64,000 nucleotides of DNA from Actinomycetaceae bacterium (GCA_030538185.1 JAUNUK010000001.1:236296-300295), one strand, 5' to 3'. Shown: positions 1 through 13,469, numbered from the stretch's first letter. The notes: generated from the letters alone by a model not told the origin. Program-made: numbers and translations.

Positions 1-81
1 GTGATGTGATGCTCATGTCTAAATAATACCCTTGCCGGAAGGAAAACAGCGGACCTATGGTGCCCGCAGGCCACACGGTGC

Positions 82-891
82 CTATTGACGCTGTTGGTCG
101 ATCCAGTTTAGGCCTGCTTCGAAGGCTGGGGCCCAGAATGCGAAGTCGTGTTCGCCGGCGGTGTAGCGCTCGGTAACGCCCAGGCCAGCGGCGCGCGCGG
201 CCAACGCAAAACGCTCAGAGTCCGCCAGTTTGGGGTCTTCCTGCCCGCAGGTCAGCCACAGTTTAGGCGACAGTTCCAGACTTATTGGCGAGGGCGGTTC
301 ACCAAGCACCCCAGCGCCAACAGCATCTGTGGCGTCACGAGTCCCTGCCCCTGCGCCCCTGTTGTCGATCAGGCGAAAGAGGTCGTCGCCCTCGGAAATG
401 GTTGGTGCGGCCAGGCAAGAAAGCTCGGGGTGGCGGGCCAGGAATTCCGGGCTGGTGATGTCCAAGGCGCCGGACAAGCTAAGGGCGGCGGCGAAGGTTT
501 CAGGGTGGCGCAAGGCTGCTTTGACGGCGCCGTAACCGCCCATGGACAGGCCCGCAACGAAGGTGTTTTCGCGTTTGGTTGACACGCGAAACGTTGCGCG
601 TACGAGGGCGGGCAGTTCCTCGGCGACCCAGGTGAACCAGCGAAGGTGCTGGTCGCGGTCGATATACCAGGTGCGCGCGGCGGACGGGAAAACGCAGACG
701 ATGTTGCGGTTGGCACTCAGGTGTTCGACCGGCACGCGGCGGGTGAAAACCGTGTCGTCGTGGCGCAGGCCGTGCAAGAAAATCAGCAGCGCAGGCGGGT
801 TGTCGGGGTCGGGTTCGTCGGGCAGCGTCACGGTGACGGAGGTAAAGGTGTCCAAGGATTTCGAAAACAGGTTCATCCGAGCCATCGCCAT
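82..891 (-). CDS. Esterase, alpha/beta-hydrolase fold
   Basis: A 269-residue serine esterase of the S-formylglutathione hydrolase / tributyrin esterase (Esterase D) type, predicted to cleave short acyl esters in the cytoplasm. The nucleophile elbow GLSMGGYGA lies near residue 115. A plausible acid is the Asp in CGQEDPK and the catalytic His is in GEHDFAFW near the C-terminus; HGLRHDD near residue 40 fits the oxyanion-hole strand. No signal peptide is seen. The ATG at 891 is preceded by GGTAGGA seven to eight bases upstream; two further in-frame ATGs follow closely, so the true start could be slightly internal. It is convergent with nothing and divergent from rplJ, with a long inverted repeat between them. 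One copy of the dispersed 13-mer encodes its ISEGD segment. The family is clear; the physiological substrate is unknown. Confidence 0.85.
   Translation of the reverse strand: MAMARMNLFSKSLDTFTSVTVTLPDEPDPDNPPALLIFLHGLRHDDTVFTRRVPVEHLSANRNIVCVFPSAARTWYIDRDQHLRWFTWVAEELPALVRATFRVSTKRENTFVAGLSMGGYGAVKAALRHPETFAAALSLSGALDITSPEFLARHPELSCLAAPTISEGDDLFRLIDNRGAGAGTRDATDAVGAGVLGEPPSPISLELSPKLWLTCGQEDPKLADSERFALAARAAGLGVTERYTAGEHDFAFWAPAFEAGLNWIDQQRQ
387..399 (+). repeat. Dispersed 13-mer CGCCCTCGGAAAT, copy 1
   Basis: Exact copy, A variant, inside the esterase gene. On the coding strand it is read as the residues ISEGD, in a segment between the nucleophile and the acid. Confidence 0.85.
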
Positions 892-912
892 GCCAGCATC
901 CTACCAAGATCG

Positions 913-980
913 CTGAGCCTATGGCCTGAGCCTATTCAGTGGGGGCCTACCCGCCAAATAGGCTCAGACCATAGGCTCAG
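913..980. repeat. 24-bp near-perfect inverted repeat made of CTGAGCCTAT units
   Basis: Left arm 913-936 and right arm 957-980 are complementary at 23 of 24 positions with a 20-base loop. Each arm contains the word TGAGCCTAT twice, so four copies occur, two in each orientation. It lies between the esterase start and the rplJ promoter. The transcript would form a very stable hairpin, but no T-run follows on either side. It could be a bidirectional transcription barrier or a protein-binding array; the sequence does not decide. Confidence 0.8.
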
Positions 981-1013
981 CAAGCATTGTGGGGGAGTTC
1001 ACGGGTGCTACAT

Positions 1014-1043
1014 TTGGGGACCGCCTCAACACCCTGCTACGCT
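1014..1043 (+). promoter_or_regulatory. Candidate rplJ-rplL promoter
   Basis: TTGGGG (1014-1019) and TACGCT (1038-1043) are separated by 18 bases, a sigma-70-like pair. It would give a leader of roughly 265 bases before rplJ, which contains two hairpins. The inference rests on pattern only. Confidence 0.4.
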
Positions 1044-1095
1044 GGTACACGCCAAAGACCGTCGGTTTAAGAAGACTGTCACAGCCAGGACGCAA

Positions 1096-1108
1096 CGCCC
1101 TCGGCAAT
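1096..1108 (+). repeat. Dispersed 13-mer CGCCCTCGGCAAT, copy 2
   Basis: Exact copy, C variant, in the untranslated rplJ leader, so no coding constraint explains it. Confidence 0.85.
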
Positions 1109-1143
1109 GATAGTGACCGGCGCAGGTGAACAGACGCGAAAGC

Positions 1144-1200
1144 TGCGGCCCGAAAACAAGGCCGCAAACATGCCCTGGCCACCGGTGCCGGGGCTTTTTT
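1144..1200 (+). promoter_or_regulatory. Structured rplJ leader with attenuator-like hairpin
   Basis: A first hairpin pairs TGCGGCC (1144-1150) with GGCCGCA (1160-1166). A second pairs GCCCTGGC (1172-1179) with GCCGGGGC (1187-1194) and is followed directly by six T residues (1195-1200), the form of an intrinsic terminator inside the leader. In many bacteria L10 with L7/L12 represses its own operon by binding a leader hairpin, so this is a likely L10-responsive attenuator. That role is inferred from position and family knowledge. Confidence 0.6.
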
Positions 1201-1316
1201 CATGTCCGGTGCGGCCCCGCCAAAGCGAGCAAAGCGCACGCCAAAGCAGGAACCCGCCCCGCGCGCGAAAGAAGCCACCTTCGCAGAAACCGGCGGCATA
1301 CACCGGAAGGAGGGCC

Positions 1317-1835
1317 ATGGCGAATCCCAAGAAGATTGCCGCAGTTGAAGGCATCGTGGAACGTTTCCGCGAGGCTAATGCTGTTGTGCTCACCGAGTAT
1401 CGCGGGTTGACCGTGCAGCAGATGAAAGACCTGCGCACGCGCCTGGGCTCGGACGTGAAATACGCCGTGGTGAAGAATACGCTTGCAAAGATTGCGGCCA
1501 AGGAAGTCGGACTTGACTCCCTGGTTGGCAACCTGTCGGGCCCGACCGCGATCGCCTACGTAAAGGGCGACCCGGTAGCGGCTGCGAAAACGCTGAGCAC
1601 CTTTGCCAAGGAAAACCCCCTGCTGGTACTCAAGGGTGGCGTCATGGACGGCAACGAGCTGTCCGCTGACGACATCAAGAAGCTGGCTTCCCTGGAATCT
1701 CGCGAGGTTCTATTGGCGAAGTCCGCTGGCGTCCTCAAGGCGCTTATGTACCAGGCAGCATACATGTTCACCGCACCCGCCTCGAAGGCTGTGCGCACCG
1801 TGGACGCCCTGCGCGAAAAGCAGGAAGCGGCCTGA
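1317..1835 (+). CDS. rplJ: 50S ribosomal protein L10
   Basis: A 172-residue L10, which anchors the L7/L12 dimers to the large subunit and forms the base of the stalk that recruits translational GTPases. The N-terminus MANPKKIAAVEG and the later TEYRGLTVQQ and KNTLAKIA segments are typical of the family. The ATG at 1317 was chosen because GGAAGGAGG lies just upstream and the protein then starts like other actinobacterial L10s; an open frame extends further upstream but lies in the structured leader. rplL follows after 94 bases. Regulation is probably autogenous through the leader hairpins. Confidence 0.97.
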   Translation: MANPKKIAAVEGIVERFREANAVVLTEYRGLTVQQMKDLRTRLGSDVKYAVVKNTLAKIAAKEVGLDSLVGNLSGPTAIAYVKGDPVAAAKTLSTFAKENPLLVLKGGVMDGNELSADDIKKLASLESREVLLAKSAGVLKALMYQAAYMFTAPASKAVRTVDALREKQEAA

Positions 1836-1929
1836 CGCGAGAGCAGGCCACCTGGCCGCGTGGCACCCGCCGCGCGACCGCCCAACAAACACCTGCACTC
1901 GCACGCAGGACTAGGAAAGGAAACGCCCC

Positions 1930-2322
1930 ATGGCGAAGCTAACACCAGAAGAGCTCATTGATGCTTTCAAGGAACTGACCCTCATTGAACTGTCCGACTT
2001 CATCAAGAAGTTCGAAGAAGAGTTCGACGTAACCGCTGCTGCTCCGGCCGCTGTTGCCGTTGCCGCTGCTCCCGCAGCCGGTGGCGACGATGCAGGCGCA
2101 GCCGAAGAGAAGTCCGAATTGGACGTCATCCTCGAGGACGCCGGCGGCTCCAAGATTGCCGTCATCAAGGTCGTCAAGGCCATCACCGGCCAGGGCCTGA
2201 AGGAAGCCAAGGAACTGGTCGACGGTGCACCCAAGGCCATCCTCGAAGGCGCCAAGAAGGAAGACGCCGAGAAGGCCAAGGCAGACCTCGAAGAGGCCGG
2301 CGCAACCGTCACCCTCAAGTAG
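1930..2322 (+). CDS. rplL: 50S ribosomal protein L7/L12
   Basis: A 130-residue L7/L12, the multicopy stalk protein that contacts EF-Tu, EF-G and IF2. The N-terminal dimerisation helix region ([16 protein letters not shown]), an Ala/Gly-rich hinge around residues 38-57, and the globular C-terminal domain with [20 protein letters not shown] are all present. AGGAAAGG lies ten to sixteen bases before the ATG. It is the second gene of the rplJL unit and is followed by an intrinsic terminator. Confidence 0.98.
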   Translation: MAKLTPEELIDAFKELTLIELSDFIKKFEEEFDVTAAAPAAVAVAAAPAAGGDDAGAAEEKSELDVILEDAGGSKIAVIKVVKAITGQGLKEAKELVDGAPKAILEGAKKEDAEKAKADLEEAGATVTLK

Positions 2323-2367
2323 TTTCGGGTTCGGCTGCTGGCGCGGGGTTTCTCGCGTCGCCTAAGC

Positions 2368-2380
2368 ATTGCCGAGGGCG
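2368..2380 (-). repeat. Dispersed 13-mer, copy 3, abutting the rplL terminator
   Basis: Exact copy, C variant, in reverse orientation (ATTGCCGAGGGCG on the + strand), between rplL and its neighbour. Its last four bases are the start of the terminator's 5' arm. Confidence 0.85.
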
Positions 2381-2433
2381 GGACGTAGTTACTGTGTTTG
2401 TTGCACAGTGCGCGTCCCGCCTTTGGTGTTTTT
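2377..2433 (+). terminator. Intrinsic terminator of rplJL
   Basis: GGCGGGACG (2377-2385) pairs perfectly with CGTCCCGCC (2413-2421). An inner ACTGTG/CACAGT stem closes the loop, and a T-rich tract follows to 2433. Confidence 0.85.
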
Positions 2434-2489
2434 GTTGTGGGTGGTGGCTGGTTGGCTGGTTGGTTGGTGCTACTTCGTCACCCATGGGG

Positions 2490-2515
2490 AACATGGTCAC
2501 CTGGTGACGGTGTTG
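2490..2515. repeat. Palindromic GGTCACC-family repeat, locus a
   Basis: AACATGGTCACC and GGTGACGGTGTT form an imperfect hairpin around a central T. A further half-site (TTCGTCACCC) lies about 15 bases upstream. The same unit recurs at three other intergenic loci in the window. Confidence 0.75.
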
Positions 2516-2553
2516 CACGTTAGGGGGTCTGTTTATTGCCAGCCGCCGAGGGG

Positions 2554-3894
2554 TCAGCGAATAGGGCCTAAGCGCAGTTCTTGGGGTGAGGGGACAATGT
2601 GGTGCGGATAAAATGGAGACACATCCCAACCAGCCCAAATAAGACCTGCAAGGGCAACAAGCCCCAGCAGCCCCCAACGCAATCCTCTGCGCATTGACAA
2701 GGCCCCCGGTTCATAGGAGTCCACACCCAATAGGTGTGGCGTACCTGGATCCTTCGGGTAGTACCACACCAATGGACCCAGATCGATTAGGCGGTTTATC
2801 CAGGACCCAGCACTTTCGAAGGACCACGGAGCAGCTTTTGCCTTGCGGATGATGGTCGACGCCTCGCCCTCGGCAATCCTTGACCAGGTCAAGACGTTGT
2901 CCTCTAGGGCCCCCTTGGCTCCGTTACTCCCGTTACCCGCGTTACCCCCGTTTGCCCCGCCGTCCCGCGCGCCCGCCCCCTCGCTCTCAACGGGGGTAAT
3001 GCGCACGTCAGAGGGGCCATCAGGAGTATTAAACGTGCGCACCAAAGGTTCAGGACCCACAGGCGGCCCCCAACCCGGATAGGCCGAAAGCGGGGGAACC
3101 GCCTCAACGGGGACTCGTTGCGCCCCGCCGCCGGGTTCTTCCAACTGGGCGGCGATTAGCTTTTGCAAGAGCAAGGAATTGCGCCTGGAGTACCCCCGGG
3201 CGATGACCGTGCCGACCTGAGTGGGGTGCCCTGCCGGTTGCCAGGCGACAGATACGTGATGCGAGCGGTAGATGCTTCCGGCGACAGCAGATCGTTGGAC
3301 GACGCCCTCAATGCGTCCGAAGGTCACTCGGGGGACCCCACGTCGTCGCGAAAACGACGATAAGGCAATCGAAAAACGCCGCAAACTCATGACGGCCACC
3401 TGGGTGCAGATTCCGATTGCCAATAAATACACGAAGGCCCCGCTCCAATGCCGGGTGAGAATCAACTCGTGGTGTATGGCGAGCACCAATGCGAAGGCTG
3501 TGGCGGTCGCAAACCATGTATTCGCCTTTCGTATCACGTCCACATCTTTTGGCGGCGTGGCTAAGAAAGCGATGTTCTGGGTGTCATTGAAGTCAAGCCA
3601 GACAGGAATATGCCCGCCCGTTCGCAGTGCCGAACGCAGCGAGGCAGGCTGGGCATCTCGAGGCGCACAGGTCAGCCCCTCTTTGCCGTGCTCTTTCGAC
3701 CCCAAGTGCAAAGTCACATTGTAGGGAGAGTTGCGCAGGACATCCCTGGGAGACAACTCCTCCATTTGGGTTACTTTGGCGTAGGTCTTATACCTCGCAG
3801 GTGACTGTGGGTAGGCCTGCCACAAGAGCCACAGCCCCCGACCAACGGTCGCACAAACAATGAGAGTAACGCATAGCACGGTCGTTGGGCTCAT
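2554..3894 (-). CDS. Membrane protein of unknown function
   Basis: I do not recognise this 446-residue protein. It has a hydrophobic N-terminal segment (about residues 4-24), two adjacent hydrophobic segments around 125-165, a long soluble stretch, and a last membrane span near residues 400-420. A Gly/Asn/Ala-rich low-complexity tract (GANGGNAGNGSNGAKGA) sits near residue 315. The ATG at 3894 is preceded by GGGAGG at five bases; a GTG two codons earlier is possible. Its start lies 18 bases after the stop of the LANTG surface protein on the same strand, so the two are co-transcribed, and it may take part in that protein's display or function. A 13-mer copy encodes RIAEGE here. Confidence 0.7.
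   Translation of the reverse strand: MSPTTVLCVTLIVCATVGRGLWLLWQAYPQSPARYKTYAKVTQMEELSPRDVLRNSPYNVTLHLGSKEHGKEGLTCAPRDAQPASLRSALRTGGHIPVWLDFNDTQNIAFLATPPKDVDVIRKANTWFATATAFALVLAIHHELILTRHWSGAFVYLLAIGICTQVAVMSLRRFSIALSSFSRRRGVPRVTFGRIEGVVQRSAVAGSIYRSHHVSVAWQPAGHPTQVGTVIARGYSRRNSLLLQKLIAAQLEEPGGGAQRVPVEAVPPLSAYPGWGPPVGPEPLVRTFNTPDGPSDVRITPVESEGAGARDGGANGGNAGNGSNGAKGALEDNVLTWSRIAEGEASTIIRKAKAAPWSFESAGSWINRLIDLGPLVWYYPKDPGTPHLLGVDSYEPGALSMRRGLRWGLLGLVALAGLIWAGWDVSPFYPHHIVPSPQELRLGPIR
2865..2877 (+). repeat. Dispersed 13-mer CGCCCTCGGCAAT, copy 4
   Basis: Exact copy, C variant, in the unknown membrane-protein gene. On the coding strand it is read as IAEG. Confidence 0.85.
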
Positions 3895-3912
3895 GGTCAC
3901 CTCCCTGCGCGG

Positions 3913-5442
3913 TTACTTGCGACGTGCTGCCCGCCTGCTTTCTGTGGTCTTTAGCACGACGCCCCACAACAAGAATAATGCACCAGTTGCAAGACAGCCC
4001 AGGGCTATTGGCCCCACATGCGCAGCCGCACTGCCCGTATTTGCCAATCCACTATTTTCCGCAAGGAAAGCCTGGTTGGATTTCATATTGACCCAGTACA
4101 TTCCATCTACGCTCAGCGTCCAAATCTCTCCACGGGCATCCTTCTTCATGGTGGCAGATAGGCTCATCAGTTCACCAGGCGCTTCAGCCAGCACTTTCAT
4201 CGCTCCCGGTAGTCCCGGGCGAGAGTGCGCAAAAGCTATCTGGCGAGCCAAGGTGGCAGCATCCTGTACGCCGGTTTGTTTAACTGGGGTGGCGTTTTGC
4301 GGGGCAGCTTCAACCACAGGCTTGGCTTCGCTTGCAAGGATTTCCGAGGGCGACACGTAAAAGTCTGGGTGAGCATTTGAAAATGCGGGCGCAGGCGAGG
4401 TGTCGGTATTGATCGGTGCATTGCGATCTACGGGTTCGTCGTTGCCAATCGGGTCAACTGGGCCCACCGGGCCCACCGGGTAATCATCACCCCAATCATC
4501 ACCTGGCATTTCACTCGTGTCAGGAGGCTTTGTGGCAGTGCCAAGGAAACCGATGCTGTCCACAACCATGACATGACTGGAGGGCTCAGGATAAATAACT
4601 GAAAGGATGTTATTTTCTGGCACCTGCGTCCCAGTCCATAGCTCTGAGTCAATGCTATTGGCCCTCTTAAAAGAATGGACGGCGGCAGTGAACTTTAAGG
4701 GCTGGTGCTGAAACATCTGCTCGGTTATGTTCAGGAGAAACTTTATGTCGACGGAAGAGACCTGCGACGAAGTGCTGGGTGCCATATTGAATTTCCAGAT
4801 GAGTCTGGTCTGTTTTGCAAAATCTTGATCCGAGTACCTGGGATCAATCTCGTTGGTGCCTGTTTCGCAGATGATCGTGACAGGATCGATATTGACATTG
4901 CTTTCTATGCGCTTCCACCCAACTTCAGAGGGAAGCCCGCCATTCACAGGACAGTCGGAGACCCCCAGGGGCAGGTAGGTGACGAATTCAATATCTCTGA
5001 GAGCAAAGTTCTTTTCAGGTGCAGTAATCCTGGTAGCAAACTCATAGGTGGAACCAAGTAAGGCGTACTCCCGTGAATTGTTTAGGGGCAGATTGGAACT
5101 GAGTTGAATACCAATAAAACCCGGGAGGGAAGCAGTAGGGCTGGGTGAAGGCGTGGGCGTTGGTTCCTGCCCAGGTGTCTCAGATGGACCCGTTGGGGTC
5201 GGGACAGGGGCGGGCTCTGTGTGCTCAATTGGAACAAGCTCATCAAAGGCACTCGTAGACGAGGGCGGGGGTGTGCTTGCAGGTGTGCTTGCGACAACAT
5301 TGGAAAAGTCAGCAAGGCTAGGGGAGTCAGACACTGTAGGGGTAGCGCTCGCTAGGGTTGCGGGCGCAACGGAAGCCAGGCCAGCGCCCAGCAACAAAGC
5401 CAAGGTGCCTAAAGCACCTAGACTGCGCGGAATCCTACGCAC
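3913..5442 (-). CDS. LANTG-anchored surface protein of unknown function
   Basis: A 509-residue secreted protein. The GTG at 5442 follows GGAAGGAG by about nine bases and opens a classic signal peptide (VRRIPRS, then a hydrophobic run to about residue 25, then an Ala-rich cleavage region). A Pro/Thr/Ser-rich linker covers roughly 60-105. The C-terminus carries the sorting signal LANTG, a hydrophobic span and the tail RRAARRK, so a sortase should link it to peptidoglycan. LANTG departs from LPXTG in having Ala at the Pro position. The central region is not recognised; an adhesin or ligand-binding role is only a guess. It heads a two-gene unit with the downstream membrane protein and is divergent from rpoB. 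Confidence 0.75.
   Translation of the reverse strand: MRRIPRSLGALGTLALLLGAGLASVAPATLASATPTVSDSPSLADFSNVVASTPASTPPPSSTSAFDELVPIEHTEPAPVPTPTGPSETPGQEPTPTPSPSPTASLPGFIGIQLSSNLPLNNSREYALLGSTYEFATRITAPEKNFALRDIEFVTYLPLGVSDCPVNGGLPSEVGWKRIESNVNIDPVTIICETGTNEIDPRYSDQDFAKQTRLIWKFNMAPSTSSQVSSVDIKFLLNITEQMFQHQPLKFTAAVHSFKRANSIDSELWTGTQVPENNILSVIYPEPSSHVMVVDSIGFLGTATKPPDTSEMPGDDWGDDYPVGPVGPVDPIGNDEPVDRNAPINTDTSPAPAFSNAHPDFYVSPSEILASEAKPVVEAAPQNATPVKQTGVQDAATLARQIAFAHSRPGLPGAMKVLAEAPGELMSLSATMKKDARGEIWTLSVDGMYWVNMKSNQAFLAENSGLANTGSAAAHVGPIALGCLATGALFLLWGVVLKTTESRRAARRK
4340..4352 (-). repeat. Dispersed 13-mer, copy 5
   Basis: Exact copy, A variant (ATTTCCGAGGGCG on the + strand), in the surface-protein gene, read there as SPSEI. 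Confidence 0.85.
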
Positions 5443-5903
5443 CTGAAATGTCTCCTTCCGTGGAGAACGCTGCCCTGTTTGGGCAATACCGATATGAACG
5501 GACACTCCTGTCCAAATCTTTAGGATAACTGCAAAACCGTTCAGAGTAAACAATGTTGCAAGTGTTGCAATACGGCGTGTCTCTGTGTCTCTTGTCTTTA
5601 ATTATCGCCATCATACGTCAAACCTTTAGTGTTATGGGACCATCGTCCGGTGTGTACTCCCAGATGAGTGAAAGATCATCTGAATCCAGGGTGGTCCGTG
5701 GTTCAGCGTGCGCTATCTCACCGCCCTCGGCAGAAGAATAAATCGAAAACAGTGAAACTGGTGTGGTAGTGTAGCTAGTTGCGCTTACCTTGCCCGAGGT
5801 GAGCTGGGGACCGACCGCCGATAATGCGCCAGGCAGGTTTGGCCAGCACAGATAGGGGCAGGTACTGCGCTTTGCGCAAAGGAACTGCAGGGAAGGACAA
5901 CCC
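5443..5903. other. Divergent intergenic region before rpoB
   Basis: About 460 bases between the surface-protein start and rpoB. It must hold promoters for both directions, but I see no pair close enough to consensus to assign. A partial 13-mer (CGCCCTCGGCA) lies at 5722-5732. Short open frames here show no ribosome-binding site or protein-like composition. Confidence 0.5.
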
Positions 5904-8900
5904 TTGGCTGCCGCGAGCACCCCCACGATAGACCCAATCCCCACTACGCCTCGCATATCATTCGCAAAAATCCAAGAGCCGATGAGCCCCCCGAATTTGT
6001 TGGGGCTGCAAACCATGTCATTTGACTGGCTCTTGGGTAATGCTGAGTGGCAGGCACGCGTCGATGAAGCTGATAAAGCAGGAGATGCGTCGATTCCGCG
6101 TATCTCTGGGCTGCAAGAGATCTTCAATGAGCTTTCGCCCATTGAGGACAATGCGCAGACCATGTCGCTGTCTTTCAAAAAGTACTTCCTGGAAAGCCCG
6201 AAGCACACTGTCGATGAGTGTAAAGAAAAGGATCTGACTTACGACGCGCCCCTGTTTGTGGAAGCGGAATTCGTCAATAACGAGACAGGTGAGATCAAGG
6301 GCCAAACCATTTTTATGGGGTCTTTCCCGCTGATGTCGCCCCGCGGTACCTTCATTATTAACGGTACAGAGCGTGTCGTTGTCTCCCAGCTGGTCAGGTC
6401 CCCTGGTGTGTATTTTGAGCGCACCATCGACAAGACCTCTGATAAGGACGTCTACGGCTGTAAGGTCATTCCCTCGCGCGGTGCCTGGTTAGAACTAGAG
6501 ATCGACAAGCGCGACGCCGTGGGTGTGCGTATCGATCGCAAGCGTAAGCAGTCCGCGACAGTATTCCTGCGCGCTTTGGGTGTGACGCCCGAAGAAATCC
6601 GCGAGGAATTCAAGGATTACCCGGTCATGCTAGAGACCCTCGAGAAGGACACGGTCGCCGATCAGTCCGAGGCGCTCATTGATATTTACCGCAAGATTCG
6701 CCCGGGAGAGCCGCCCTCGGAAGAAGCTGGCCGTTCGCTGTTGAACTCTTCGTACTTCAACCCCAAGCGTTATGACTTGGCCAAGGTTGGGCGTTACAAG
6801 ATCAATAAGAAGCTGGGGCTGGAAGCGGAGCTCAGTGAATCTGTGTTGCGCGTGGAAGACATTGTTGCGGCTTTCAAGTACCTGCTGGCCTTGCATAAGG
6901 GCGATGAGACCCTGCCGGGCACGCGCGGGGGTAAGGCCGTGGAACTGCCGGTAGAAACCGACGACATTGACCACTTTGGCAACCGCCGTATCCGCGCCGT
7001 GGGCGAACTGATTCAGCTGCAGGTGCGCACCGGTTTGTCGCGTATGGAACGCGTTGTGCGTGAGCGCATGTCCACTCAGGACATTGAGGCCATTACGCCT
7101 TCGTCGTTGATCAATATCCGGCCCTTGACTGCTGCGATTAAGGAGTTCTTCGGGACCTCGCAGCTGTCACAGTTCATGGACCAAAATAATCCGCTGGCTG
7201 GGTTGACGCACAAGCGTCGCCTGTCTGCCTTGGGTCCTGGCGGCCTGTCGCGCGACAGGGCCGGCATGGAAGTTCGTGACGTGCACCCCTCGCACTATGG
7301 GCGTATGTGTCCCATTGAGACCCCTGAAGGCCCCAACATTGGTCTGATTGGATCCCTGGCGACTTTCGCACGCATTAACCCCTTTGGTTTCGTTGAGACC
7401 CCGTACCGCAAGGTCACTAAGGGCGTGGTGTCCAAGGAGATCATGTACCTGACGGCAGACGATGAGGACAGGCACAATATCGCCCAGGCCTCTGCTGAGC
7501 TGGACTCCAAGGGGCACTTCGTTGAGGATCACGTGCTGTGCCGTATCACCGGTGGTGACCCCGCTATGGTCCCCGCTGATGAGGTCGACTACATGGACGT
7601 TTCCGCACGCCAAATGGTGTCTGTGGCAACCGCCATGATTCCATTCCTCGAACACGATGACGCCAACCGCGCGCTCATGGGCGCCAACATGCAGCGTCAG
7701 GCTGTGCCTTTGCTCAAGCCCGAAGCTCCCCTTGTGGGCACCGGCATTGAGTTGCGCGCTGCCGTGGATGCCGGTGACGTCGTTGTGTCTAGACGTGCGG
7801 GTGTTGTGTCGGACGTGGCTTCCGATTACGTCGTCATCGAAACCGACGACGGCGAATACGACACCTACCGCTTGGACAAGTTCCTGCGTTCCAACCAGGG
7901 CAACTGCTACAACCAGAAGGTCGCTGTCTCCATGGGACAACGAGTCGAGGCAGGCACCATCTTGGCTGATGGGCCCGCCACTGACGGCGGCGAAATGGCC
8001 CTGGGCAAGAACCTGTTGGTCGCCTTCATGTCCTGGGAGGGCCTCAACTACGAGGACGCCATTATCTTATCGCAGCGTGTGGTTTCCGAAGACATGCTGA
8101 CCTCGATTCACATTGAGGAACACGAAATCGACGCCCGCGAAACCAAGCTGGGCGCCGAGGAAATCACCCGCGACATCCCCAACGTCTCCGAAGTGGTCCT
8201 GAAGGACCTAGACGAACGCGGCATCATCCGCGTGGGCGCTGAGGTCTCCAGCGGCGACATCCTGGTTGGCAAGGTCACCCCCAAGGGTGAAACAGAGCTG
8301 ACCTCAGAAGAACGCCTGCTGCGCGCGATCTTTGGCGAAAAGGCCCGCGAGGTGCGCGACACCTCATTGCGCGTGCCCCACGGTGAATCCGGAATCGTCA
8401 TCGGCGTCCAAGAGTTCTCTAGCGAAAACGAAGACGACGAACTGGCCCCAGGCGTGACCCACATGGTGCGCGTCTACATCGCCCAACGCCGCAAGATTAC
8501 GGTGGGCGACAAGATGGCCGGTAGGCACGGCAACAAGGGCGTCATCTCCAAGATCCTGCCCGTGGAAGACATGCCATTCTTGGCCGACGGCACCCCCGTC
8601 GACATCATTTTGAACCCCTTGGGCGTGCCCGGCCGTATGAACATCGGCCAGGTGCTGGAGTTCCACCTCGGGTGGATCGCCAAATCGGGCTGGGACGTTA
8701 CCTCGGCAGTTCAGGCTGGCGAAGAATGGGCAACAAGCATTCCCGAGGACGGCCGCCGCGGCGAGCCTGGCGCACACGTGGCAAGCCCGGTCTTTGACGG
8801 TCTATCCGACGAACAACTCTTGGGCATGTTGGAAAACACCCTGCCCAACAGGGACGGCGACCAGCTGGTGATGCCAAACGGTAAGGCCCAGTTGTTTGAT

Positions 8901-9401
8901 GGACGGTCTGGCGAGCCCTTCCCGTACCCGATTGCCGTGGGCTACAAGTACATGCTGAAGTTGCACCACCTAGTTGATGACAAGATTCACGCGCGTTCAA
9001 CCGGTCCGTACTCGATGATCACGCAGCAGCCCCTGGGCGGTAAAGCCCAGTTCGGTGGCCAGCGTTTCGGAGAGATGGAAGTGTGGGCACTGGAAGCTTA
9101 CGGTGCCGCCTACGCCCTGCAAGAGTTGTTGACTGTCAAGTCCGACGACATTCAAGGCCGCGTGAAGGTTTACGAGGCCATTGTCAAGGGTGAAGACATA
9201 CCAGAACCTGGCATACCTGAGTCCTTCAGGGTCCTTGTGAAGGAAATGCGTTCTCTCTGTCTGAATGTGGAGCCCAAGGATGCATCTGGCCAAGTCATCG
9301 ACCTGGAAGATGTAGGGGACGAAGCGTTTAGAGCCGGTGAAGAACTGGGCATCAACCTAGCGAAGCGTCCCGATGCGGCGCAGACCATTGACGAGATCTG
9401 A
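5904..9401 (+). CDS. rpoB: DNA-directed RNA polymerase subunit beta
   Basis: The 1165-residue beta subunit of RNA polymerase, which with beta-prime forms the catalytic cleft. The TTG at 5904 is preceded by GGAAGGA at seven bases and gives the usual actinobacterial N-terminus with [10 protein letters not shown]. The rifampicin-pocket region has the unmutated residues ([20 protein letters not shown]), so the sequence predicts a drug-sensitive enzyme. [13 protein letters not shown] near the C-terminus is the conserved clamp-anchoring segment. rpoC follows 14 bases later. rpoB is separate from rplJL here by a divergent two-gene unit, whereas in many bacteria it follows rplL closely. Confidence 0.99.
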   Translation: MAAASTPTIDPIPTTPRISFAKIQEPMSPPNLLGLQTMSFDWLLGNAEWQARVDEADKAGDASIPRISGLQEIFNELSPIEDNAQTMSLSFKKYFLESPKHTVDECKEKDLTYDAPLFVEAEFVNNETGEIKGQTIFMGSFPLMSPRGTFIINGTERVVVSQLVRSPGVYFERTIDKTSDKDVYGCKVIPSRGAWLELEIDKRDAVGVRIDRKRKQSATVFLRALGVTPEEIREEFKDYPVMLETLEKDTVADQSEALIDIYRKIRPGEPPSEEAGRSLLNSSYFNPKRYDLAKVGRYKINKKLGLEAELSESVLRVEDIVAAFKYLLALHKGDETLPGTRGGKAVELPVETDDIDHFGNRRIRAVGELIQLQVRTGLSRMERVVRERMSTQDIEAITPSSLINIRPLTAAIKEFFGTSQLSQFMDQNNPLAGLTHKRRLSALGPGGLSRDRAGMEVRDVHPSHYGRMCPIETPEGPNIGLIGSLATFARINPFGFVETPYRKVTKGVVSKEIMYLTADDEDRHNIAQASAELDSKGHFVEDHVLCRITGGDPAMVPADEVDYMDVSARQMVSVATAMIPFLEHDDANRALMGANMQRQAVPLLKPEAPLVGTGIELRAAVDAGDVVVSRRAGVVSDVASDYVVIETDDGEYDTYRLDKFLRSNQGNCYNQKVAVSMGQRVEAGTILADGPATDGGEMALGKNLLVAFMSWEGLNYEDAIILSQRVVSEDMLTSIHIEEHEIDARETKLGAEEITRDIPNVSEVVLKDLDERGIIRVGAEVSSGDILVGKVTPKGETELTSEERLLRAIFGEKAREVRDTSLRVPHGESGIVIGVQEFSSENEDDELAPGVTHMVRVYIAQRRKITVGDKMAGRHGNKGVISKILPVEDMPFLADGTPVDIILNPLGVPGRMNIGQVLEFHLGWIAKSGWDVTSAVQAGEEWATSIPEDGRRGEPGAHVASPVFDGLSDEQLLGMLENTLPNRDGDQLVMPNGKAQLFDGRSGEPFPYPIAVGYKYMLKLHHLVDDKIHARSTGPYSMITQQPLGGKAQFGGQRFGEMEVWALEAYGAAYALQELLTVKSDDIQGRVKVYEAIVKGEDIPEPGIPESFRVLVKEMRSLCLNVEPKDASGQVIDLEDVGDEAFRAGEELGINLAKRPDAAQTIDEI

Positions 9402-9415
9402 GAGGGAGCCAAACA

Positions 9416-13317
<3,902 letters not shown>

Positions 13318-13321
<4 letters not shown>

Positions 13322-13353
13322 TTTTTAGGGCGGGTTACCGCCCGAAAAATCAG
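13318..13353. terminator. rpoBC terminator hairpin 1
   Basis: CTGATTTTTAGGGCGG pairs with CCGCCCGAAAAATCAG through a four-base loop with one mismatch; the stop codon of rpoC lies in the 5' arm. The A/T-flanked form could act in both directions. Confidence 0.8.
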
Positions 13354-13371
13354 CAGTGTTGAATTGCGCGG
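13353..13371 (+). repeat. Short repeat GCAGTGTTGAATTGCGCGG, copy 1
   Basis: Nineteen bases directly after hairpin 1. The same 19 bases recur at 13514-13532 after hairpin 3, and 16 of them recur inverted at 38791-38806. Confidence 0.8.
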
Positions 13372-13396
13372 CGATAATCCGCCGCGCGTCACTCGC

Positions 13397-13428
13397 GCGT
13401 TGCCCGAAAGCGCGGTTTCGGGCAACGC
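13397..13428. other. Hairpin 2 after rpoC
   Basis: GCGTTGCCCGAAA (13397-13409) pairs perfectly over 13 bp with TTTCGGGCAACGC (13416-13428), loop of six. No T-run follows. Confidence 0.8.
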
Positions 13429-13469
13429 TAGGGCTGGGGCTGTGGGCGGAGCCTGGGGCGTGTTAGCTA

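Noticed and set aside
2465..2515. Possible CRISPR-like array from the GGTCACC repeats
   Set aside because: Copies are few, in both orientations, with irregular spacing and no unique equal-length spacers; no cas genes are present.
5553..5741. Open frame of 62 codons upstream of rpoB
   Set aside because: Starts in the divergent promoter region without a ribosome-binding site; composition is not protein-like.
7140..7330. Rifampicin-resistance changes in rpoB
   Set aside because: The residues of the resistance-determining region match the sensitive consensus.
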